From positions 1,604,178 through 1,615,286 of the forward strand of contig CP070725.1 in the NCBI GenBank assembly GCA_020350845.1: DNA of 11,109 nucleotides, given 5' to 3'. Under the pieces are notes generated by a model. The model was not told the origin of the DNA. It saw only the letters and a program-made list of their open reading frames with translations, and did no database searches. This DNA is from Candidatus Bipolaricaulota bacterium (GTDB lineage: Bacteria; Bipolaricaulota; Bipolaricaulia; UBA7950; UBA9294). Made by a program: the position numbers and the translations under genes. This document shows positions 6,821-11,109 of this stretch, piece by piece (position 1 is the stretch's first letter; each line of letters begins with the position of its first letter).

Positions 6821-7684
6821 ATGGAGATCACGCGTCTGTACGTCCTCGCCAACGCGCGGCTCGAGCGCGCCCTGCGAACGGTGGCCGTGCTCAAGGCGTG
6901 GTGTCAGATCCACGACATCGAGGCCGTCAGCCTCGAAGAGGCGTCCGCGCCGTTCGCCGAGAACGCGCTCGTCGTTGCCCTCGGAGGCGACGGAACCGTC
7001 CTCCGCGCGGCGGCGATCGTCGCCGACCACGGCGTCCCGATCCTCGGCGCCAATCTGGGCAGTCTCGGCTTCCTCACCCAGACCGGGGCGACGACGCTCA
7101 CGCAGAGCCTGGAGGCCGTCGTTCGCGGGGAGTTTGACATCGAGGAGCGCATGCGCGCCGCCTATGCCTACCGAGCGCGAAGAGGGTCTGCGCTCAACGA
7201 CATCGTCATCAGCGGGCGAGGCGGGGGGCGCTTCTGTGAGCTCGATCTCGAGGCGTCCGAGGGCGTCGTCGCGTCGCTCCCGGGCGACGGCTTGATCGTG
7301 TCCACGGCAACGGGCTCGACGGCGTACAGCCTGTCGACGGGGGGGCCGATCATCGTCCCCCCTGCAGCGTGTCTGCTGGCAAGCCCCCTCGCGCCGCACA
7401 AGCTCGGGCTGCGCCCCGTGGTCTTCCCGCCCGAGGAGCGCCTTCGCGTCGTCGCGCACACCCCGGCCTCGCTGTTCGTCGACGGTGATCTCGTCGCCGA
7501 GATCGAGCGCGGAGAGGACGTGATGATCGAGCGCGCTGAGCAGCCGACGCGGCTCGTCCGGTTGCGCGGCGCGGCGACGTTCTTCGAGGTCCTCCAAGAG
7601 AAACTGAACTGGGGCGACGACCGCCGTCGCACCGAGCCCGCAGCCGCTCCCCACGACGACGATCCGAAGCCCGACAAGGAATAG
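6821..7684 (+). CDS. nadK: NAD kinase
   Basis: Phosphorylates NAD+ at the 2' position of its adenosine ribose using ATP (or polyphosphate in some families), the only route to NADP+. It is a 287-residue cytoplasmic protein, a normal length. Diagnostic motifs: ALGGDGTVLRAA (GGDG at 55-58, with the key D57), GANLGSLGFLT (77-86), ALNDIVIS with N126-D127, GDGLIVSTATGSTAYSLS (155-172), then GGPIIVP and APHKLGLRPVVF. The usual SxPTGSTAY has Ala for Pro here, and the PHSL-type segment reads PHKL. The C-terminal ATFFEVLQEKLNW is family-like, followed by a polar tail of about 22 residues. ATG 6821 is the natural family start. It follows the importer operon with 36 bases between but appears to have its own promoter. 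Confidence 0.95.
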   Translation: MEITRLYVLANARLERALRTVAVLKAWCQIHDIEAVSLEEASAPFAENALVVALGGDGTVLRAAAIVADHGVPILGANLGSLGFLTQTGATTLTQSLEAVVRGEFDIEERMRAAYAYRARRGSALNDIVISGRGGGRFCELDLEASEGVVASLPGDGLIVSTATGSTAYSLSTGGPIIVPPAACLLASPLAPHKLGLRPVVFPPEERLRVVAHTPASLFVDGDLVAEIERGEDVMIERAEQPTRLVRLRGAATFFEVLQEKLNWGDDRRRTEPAAAPHDDDPKPDKE

Positions 7685-7797
7685 ACCGGGGAGGAGCGCC
7701 GCCCGCGGTCTCCCGTCGCCTGCCGTGCCGATCGCTTCCCGCCATAGAGCGCTTCCCCGACCCCGTGCGAGGAAGATGCAATCCTGTCCCTCCGGGC

Positions 7798-7826
7798 TTT
7801 CGCCGGCCCGTCAAAGGGGCTATCAT
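7798..7826 (+). promoter_or_regulatory. possible promoter of the pdxS-pdxT-gap operon
   Basis: TATCAT (7821-7826, one mismatch to TATAAT) has a weak -35 candidate TTTCGC (7798-7803) 17 bases upstream, inside the 175-base gap after nadK. The rest of this gap shows no recognisable riboswitch, RNA gene or T-tract terminator. A leader of about 27 bases would follow. Confidence 0.4.
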
Positions 7827-7845
7827 CGCGCCGCTCACGGGGTGC

Positions 7846-7854
7846 AGGAGGTGA
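7846..7854 (+). promoter_or_regulatory. strong ribosome binding site of pdxS
   Basis: AGGAGGTGA, a full match to the anti-Shine-Dalgarno core, lies 5 bases before the ATG at 7860. It fixes this start over the open frame that extends upstream to 7725. Confidence 0.85.
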
Positions 7855-7859
7855 GATCG

Positions 7860-8738
7860 ATGGTCGAGAAGGGAACGTTCCGCGTGAAGAGCGGACTCGC
7901 GGAGATGCTCAAGGGCGGCGTCATCATGGACGTGACGACCGCCGAACAGGCGCGCATCGCCGAGGAGGCCGGTGCCGTCGCGGTGATGGCGTTGGAACGG
8001 GTCCCGGCCGACATCCGAGCCGCGGGTGGCGTCGCCCGCATGGCGGACCCGACGAGGGTCCGCGAGATCCTCGATGCCGTGTCGATCCCGGTCATGGCCA
8101 AGGCGCGCATCGGGCACTTCGTCGAGGCACAGATCCTCGAGGCGCTCGAGGTCGACTACGTCGACGAGTCGGAGGTTCTCACCCCCGCCGACCCGCAATT
8201 CCACATCGATAAGTGGGCGTTCACCGTGCCGTTCGTCTGCGGCGCGCGTGACCTCGGCGAGGCCTGCCGCCGGATCGCCGAAGGGGCGGCGATGATCCGC
8301 ACCAAGGGCGAGCCAGGCACGGGCAACGTGATCGAGGCCGTGAAGCACATGCGGCGGATGAACGAGCAGCTGCGGACGACGCTCGCGGCGCCGGCCGCAG
8401 AGCTGATGACACTCGCCAAGACGTGGGGCGCTCCGATTCAGGTCCTCCACGCGATCCGCGAGGGGGGACGGCTTCCCGTGGTGAACTTCGCCGCAGGAGG
8501 GATCGCCACCCCCGCCGATGCCGCGCTCATGATGCAGCTCGGCTGCGACGGGATCTTCGTCGGAAGCGGGATCTTCAAGTCCGCGGATCCGGCGAAGCGC
8601 GCTCGTGCGATCGTCGAGGCGACGACCGCGTTCGACGATCCGAAACGCCTTGCCGAGGTCTCGGCCGATCTCGGTGAGCCGATGTCAGGCATCGCCATCG
8701 AGGAGATCCCGCCCCACGAGATGATGCAGACCCGATAG
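7860..8738 (+). CDS. pdxS: Pyridoxal 5'-phosphate synthase, synthase subunit PdxS
   Basis: The synthase subunit of the DXP-independent PLP pathway. It builds pyridoxal 5'-phosphate from ribose 5-phosphate (or ribulose 5-phosphate), glyceraldehyde 3-phosphate (or DHAP) and ammonia delivered by PdxT, in a dodecameric TIM-barrel complex. At 292 residues the length is standard. The catalytic residues appear at their Bacillus numbering: D24 in GGVIMD, K81 in VMAKARIGH, which holds the sugar substrate, and K149 in IRTKGEPGTG, the swinging lysine. The phosphate-binding loops VNFAAGGIATPADAA and GIFVGSGIF are present, as is a flexible C-terminal tail. The start is fixed by a strong Shine-Dalgarno. 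The stop codon TAG abuts the pdxT ATG directly, consistent with stoichiometric coupled translation. Confidence 0.98.
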   Translation: MVEKGTFRVKSGLAEMLKGGVIMDVTTAEQARIAEEAGAVAVMALERVPADIRAAGGVARMADPTRVREILDAVSIPVMAKARIGHFVEAQILEALEVDYVDESEVLTPADPQFHIDKWAFTVPFVCGARDLGEACRRIAEGAAMIRTKGEPGTGNVIEAVKHMRRMNEQLRTTLAAPAAELMTLAKTWGAPIQVLHAIREGGRLPVVNFAAGGIATPADAALMMQLGCDGIFVGSGIFKSADPAKRARAIVEATTAFDDPKRLAEVSADLGEPMSGIAIEEIPPHEMMQTR

Positions 8739-9326
8739 ATGGTCATCGGTGTGCTCGGCCTTCAGGGGGACGTCCGCGAGCACCTCGCCAGTCTTCGGTG
8801 CGCGGGGATGGAGGGGCGTGTCGTGCGCACGCCGGCGGATCTCGCCGAGCTCTCCGGGCTGATCCTTCCCGGAGGGGAGTCGACGGCGATCTCGTTGCTC
8901 GGAGAGGGAGGGATCTTCGCCGCGCTACGGGGATGCGTGCGCGACGGCTTCCCCCTCTTCGGAACCTGCGCGGGGATGGTGTTGCTCGCGGCCGAGGTCG
9001 AGGGCCGAGACGAGCCCCACCTCGGAGCGATCGATATCACGGTGGCACGAAACGCCTCCGGGCGGCAGGTGGACAGCTTCGAGACTGAGCTTGACGTGGA
9101 CGGCGTGGGGAAGAAGCTCTGTGCTGTCTTCATCCGCGCGCCGTTCATCACGCGCGTCGGACCCGGGGTGCGTGTCCTCGCCGAGCACGAGGGCGTCCCG
9201 GTGATGGCGGAACAGGGGAACGTGTTGGTCGCGAGCTTCCACCCCGAGCTCACGGAGGATCCGCGCATCCACCGCTACTTCGGAGCGATCGCGGAGCGGC
9301 ATGAACAGGAGGTTCGGAGATCATGA
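8739..9326 (+). CDS. pdxT: Pyridoxal 5'-phosphate synthase, glutaminase subunit PdxT
   Basis: A class I glutamine amidotransferase that hydrolyses glutamine and channels ammonia to PdxS. It has 195 residues, normal for the family. The N-terminus IGVLGLQGDVREH and the LILPGGESTA segment (oxyanion region) are diagnostic. The catalytic triad is visible as C77 in FGTCAGM, with H168 and E170 in SFHPELTED. The glutaminase is normally inactive until it docks on PdxS, which fits its adjacent gene. The start immediately follows the pdxS stop without a clear Shine-Dalgarno, suggesting termination-reinitiation. Its own stop overlaps the gap start by 4 bases. Confidence 0.97.
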   Translation: MVIGVLGLQGDVREHLASLRCAGMEGRVVRTPADLAELSGLILPGGESTAISLLGEGGIFAALRGCVRDGFPLFGTCAGMVLLAAEVEGRDEPHLGAIDITVARNASGRQVDSFETELDVDGVGKKLCAVFIRAPFITRVGPGVRVLAEHEGVPVMAEQGNVLVASFHPELTEDPRIHRYFGAIAERHEQEVRRS

Positions 9327-10333
9327 AGATCGGCATCAACGGCTTCGGACGAATCGGGCGGGCGTTCTTCCGCCTCGCCTTCGGGGAGAAGGACATCGAG
9401 ATCGTCGCCGTCAACGATCCGTTCGTCGCGCCCGATGTGGCGCGCTATCTGTTGTCGTACGACTCGGCCTACGGACGCTACGGACGAAAGGTGGAGGCGA
9501 CAGGGGACGCGATCGCGGTCGACGGGGTCCCCGTGCAGTTGCTCAAGGAGCGCGACCCGAGCCAGCTCCCGTGGGGCAGCCTCGGCGTCGACCTCGTCGT
9601 CGAGGCGACCGGCGTGTTTCGCGCCTACGAGGGCGCCTCGGGATGCGCGGCGCACCTCGGCGCAGGAGCGACGCGCGTGCTGCTCACCGTCCCTCCCAAG
9701 GGCGACGGCGCGGAGCGCATCCCGCAGATCGTCTACGGGGTGAACCACGATCAGATCGCGACCGCAGAGGGGGGCGTCGTGTCCGCGGCGTCGTGCACGA
9801 CCAACTCGCTCGTCCCGGTGGCCCACGTGCTCGAGGAGCAGTTCGGCATCGTGCACGCCTTCCTCACCACGGTGCACGGGTACACGGCGGACCAGAAGCT
9901 GGTCGACGCGGCGCACAAGTCGCTCACCCGCGGCCGCGCAGCGGCGGCGAACATCGTCCCGACATCGACCGGCGCCGCCCAGGCGACGGCCAAGGTGATC
10001 CCCGCGCTCGCAGGGAAGATGGACGGCGTCGCCCTCCGGGTCCCGGTGATCACCGGCTCGGTCAGCGATTTCACCGCAGTGCTCAAACGCGCCGTGACCG
10101 CGGATGAAGTCAATGCGGCGCTGCGCGCCGCCGCGGAAGGGGCCCTCAGCGGGATCCTCGGCGTGAGCGACGACCCGCTGGTGTCCACCGACATCATCGG
10201 GGATTCGCGAGCGAGCGTCGTCGATCTCACGGCAACCGCCGTGGTGGACGGATCGCTGCTCAAGATCATGACCTTCTATGACAACGAGTGGGGCTACACG
10301 AACCAATTGCTGCGCATCGCACGAGCGCTGTAG
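9323..10333 (+). CDS. gap: Glyceraldehyde-3-phosphate dehydrogenase (phosphorylating, NAD-type)
   Basis: Oxidises glyceraldehyde 3-phosphate to 1,3-bisphosphoglycerate in glycolysis, or the reverse in gluconeogenesis or carbon fixation. The 336 residues are full length. The Rossmann motif INGFGRIGR (5-13) is followed by ND at 31-32; an Asp here normally selects NAD+ over NADP+. The catalytic Cys is C158 in SAASCTTNS, the general base H185 in TVHGYT, and the C-terminal YDNEWGY is present. Variations are SAASC for the usual SNASC, Ser for the second Cys of the CTTNC motif, and FYDNE for WYDNE. It starts within the pdxT stop (ATGA), with AGGAGG at 9307-9312 upstream, so it is probably cotranscribed with pdxST. 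An erythrose-4-phosphate dehydrogenase (Epd) role is less likely but shares the fold. Confidence 0.95.
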   Translation: MKIGINGFGRIGRAFFRLAFGEKDIEIVAVNDPFVAPDVARYLLSYDSAYGRYGRKVEATGDAIAVDGVPVQLLKERDPSQLPWGSLGVDLVVEATGVFRAYEGASGCAAHLGAGATRVLLTVPPKGDGAERIPQIVYGVNHDQIATAEGGVVSAASCTTNSLVPVAHVLEEQFGIVHAFLTTVHGYTADQKLVDAAHKSLTRGRAAAANIVPTSTGAAQATAKVIPALAGKMDGVALRVPVITGSVSDFTAVLKRAVTADEVNAALRAAAEGALSGILGVSDDPLVSTDIIGDSRASVVDLTATAVVDGSLLKIMTFYDNEWGYTNQLLRIARAL

Positions 10334-10360
10334 CCGCCGCGCCCGGAGACGAGGACGGCG

Positions 10361-10373
10361 GGCGGTCACCGCC
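10361..10373. promoter_or_regulatory. 13-base palindrome just before comF
   Basis: GGCGGT and ACCGCC are perfect inverted arms around one base, directly abutting the proposed GTG start of comF in the 40-base gap after gap. It could form a small hairpin affecting initiation or be chance in GC-rich DNA. No T-tract follows, so it is not a convincing terminator. Confidence 0.2.
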
Positions 10374-11075
10374 GTGCTGGAGGGCGTCGTGGCGCTCCTC
10401 TACACGCCACGCTGCGCCCTCTGCGAACGGCGGCTCGACGACCTCCGGCTCGTCTGTCCCACGTGCGACGCCGAACTCCCCGGGCTCGACTCGCCCCGGT
10501 GTGTGCGCTGCGAAGCGCCGCTCGAGAGCTCCTTTCTCGATCTCTGTGTACCGTGCGGAACGACCCTCGAGAGCTTCGTCACGGCACGTGCACTGGGACC
10601 GTATGAGGGCTCGTGGGGAGCTCTCGTTCGCCTGCTGAAATTCGGTCAGGAGCGTGCCGTGGCGCGCTTCCTCGCGCGGAGGATGGCGATCCTCGCCCGC
10701 GAATCGTCGTGGGCCGAGCGGATCGAGACGATCACCTACGTTCCGATGACGCGCACCGAACGACGGCAACGGGGATGGAATCAGGCCCGCGTTCTCGCCC
10801 GTCAGCTCGGACGGGCGCTGCACCGGCCGACGGCCCGGCTCCTCGTCAAGCAGCGGACCACGAGGCGTCAGACGGGGCTCTCCGCGGGCGAGCGCAGGGA
10901 GAACCTGCGGGACGCCTTCCGCTCGGTGGGGAGCGCGGGAGGCGGGGCGCTCCTCGTCGACGCCATCTACACCACCGGAGCGACCGCCGACGCCTGCGCG
11001 CGCGCACTCCGCTGCGGCGGTTGGAGAGAGGTCTACGTGCTCACCGCGGCGCGTGCCCACGGAGGACCGCGATGA
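10374..11075 (+). CDS. comF: ComF family protein (zinc-ribbon plus phosphoribosyltransferase domain)
   Basis: A 233-residue cytoplasmic protein of the ComF/GntX family, linked in several bacteria to DNA uptake during transformation and to recombination or replication functions. The N-terminal zinc-ribbon-like part has four CxxC pairs: C14/C17, C28/C31, C43/C46 and C58/C61. A PRTase fold follows, with VPMTRTERRQRGWNQA (123-138) and the family-typical QTGLSAGERRENLRDAF (166-182). The PRPP loop LLVDAIYTTGAT (193-204) has Ala where the second acidic residue of the usual DD pair stands. The start is uncertain. GTG 10374 gives the family-like MLEGVVALLYTPRCALC; the frame is open to ATG 10278, but that overlaps gap by 56 bases. 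No other competence gene is in the window, so a role in DNA uptake is family knowledge only. Confidence 0.85.
   Translation: MLEGVVALLYTPRCALCERRLDDLRLVCPTCDAELPGLDSPRCVRCEAPLESSFLDLCVPCGTTLESFVTARALGPYEGSWGALVRLLKFGQERAVARFLARRMAILARESSWAERIETITYVPMTRTERRQRGWNQARVLARQLGRALHRPTARLLVKQRTTRRQTGLSAGERRENLRDAFRSVGSAGGGALLVDAIYTTGATADACARALRCGGWREVYVLTAARAHGGPR
11061..11065 (+). promoter_or_regulatory. ribosome binding site for the gene starting at 11072
   Basis: GGAGG lies 6 bases before the ATG at 11072, supporting this as a real start within the end of comF. Confidence 0.6.
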
Positions 11076-11109
11076 AGGTGGAGACGCTCTGCCTCGGCCC
11101 GCTGGCGAC
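11072..11109 (+). CDS. start of a gene cut by the window edge, probably an MBL-fold hydrolase
   Basis: Only about 12 codons are present, reading MKVETLCLGPLA. The start overlaps the comF stop as ATGA and has a good Shine-Dalgarno. Glyoxalase II-like MBL-fold hydrolases often begin with a similar 'VGPLxTNCY' strand, so this family is my guess; the zinc-binding HxHxDH motif would lie beyond the window. Confidence 0.45.
   Translation, partial: MKVETLCLGPLA

Noticed and set aside
7725..7859. Upstream-extended start of PdxS
   Set aside because: PdxS family length and catalytic residue numbering (D24, K81, K149) fit ATG 7860, which has a perfect Shine-Dalgarno.
7685..7859. Riboswitch or terminator in the nadK-pdxS gap
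   Set aside because: Only short GC-rich pairings are seen (for example CGGGC with GCCCG around 7793-7810), without a T-tract or any recognised aptamer core.
9275..10369. 364-codon minus-strand open frame opposite gap
   Set aside because: It is an Arg/His/Asp-rich shadow of an unmistakable GAPDH gene.
10266..11060. 264-codon minus-strand open frame opposite comF
   Set aside because: It has no family features; the plus strand has CxxC pairs and a PRPP loop, and its neighbours are all plus-strand.

Overview
The window is about 11.1 kb of GC-rich, very densely coded bacterial DNA. Neighbouring genes often overlap by 4 bases (ATGA or GTGA), and most gaps are under 200 bases. The gene set is chromosomal housekeeping plus transport; I see no phage, IS, CRISPR array, tRNA or rRNA. 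The organism cannot be named from this alone. A TM287/288-type heterodimeric ABC exporter, the DXP-independent PLP pathway (PdxST) and a solute-binding protein with a type I signal peptide and no lipobox Cys would fit a high-GC, possibly diderm and possibly thermophilic lineage such as Bipolaricaulota or Chloroflexota. That placement is a guess.

Region 1 (1-4073, minus strand) holds a two-gene operon for a heterodimeric ABC exporter. The first gene (2343-4073) is the subunit with the degenerate ATP site. The second (34-2346) is its catalytic partner, with a His-rich N-terminus and a roughly 100-residue external loop between TM1 and TM2. Its 3' end is abnormal: after about codon 692 it runs out of frame into a second, partial copy of the ATPase domain of a close paralog (1-272), which continues off the window. 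This is either a real deletion or fusion between tandem paralogs, or an assembly artefact, and it is the oddest part of the window.

Region 2 (4074-6784) starts with a divergent promoter region containing a good TTGCCC/TATAAT promoter overlapped by a perfect 7-bp-arm inverted repeat. A three-gene plus-strand ABC importer operon of the TauABC/SsuABC/NMT1 type follows: solute-binding protein, ATPase, permease. Its substrate is not evident.

Region 3 (6781-11109) carries nadK, with a well-formed promoter that overlaps the permease stop codon and leaves almost no 5' leader. Then comes pdxS-pdxT-gap, apparently one transcript: PdxS and PdxT abut and pdxT overlaps gap by 4 bases. This places PLP synthesis, which uses glyceraldehyde 3-phosphate, together with the enzyme that oxidises glyceraldehyde 3-phosphate. 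A ComF-family phosphoribosyltransferase gene and the first codons of a probable MBL-fold hydrolase complete the window.

I found no clear evidence of an undescribed multi-gene system. The items most worth checking are the paralog fusion at the left edge, the divergent promoter palindrome, the near-leaderless promoters, the pdxST-gap coupling and the changed PRPP-loop residue in ComF.
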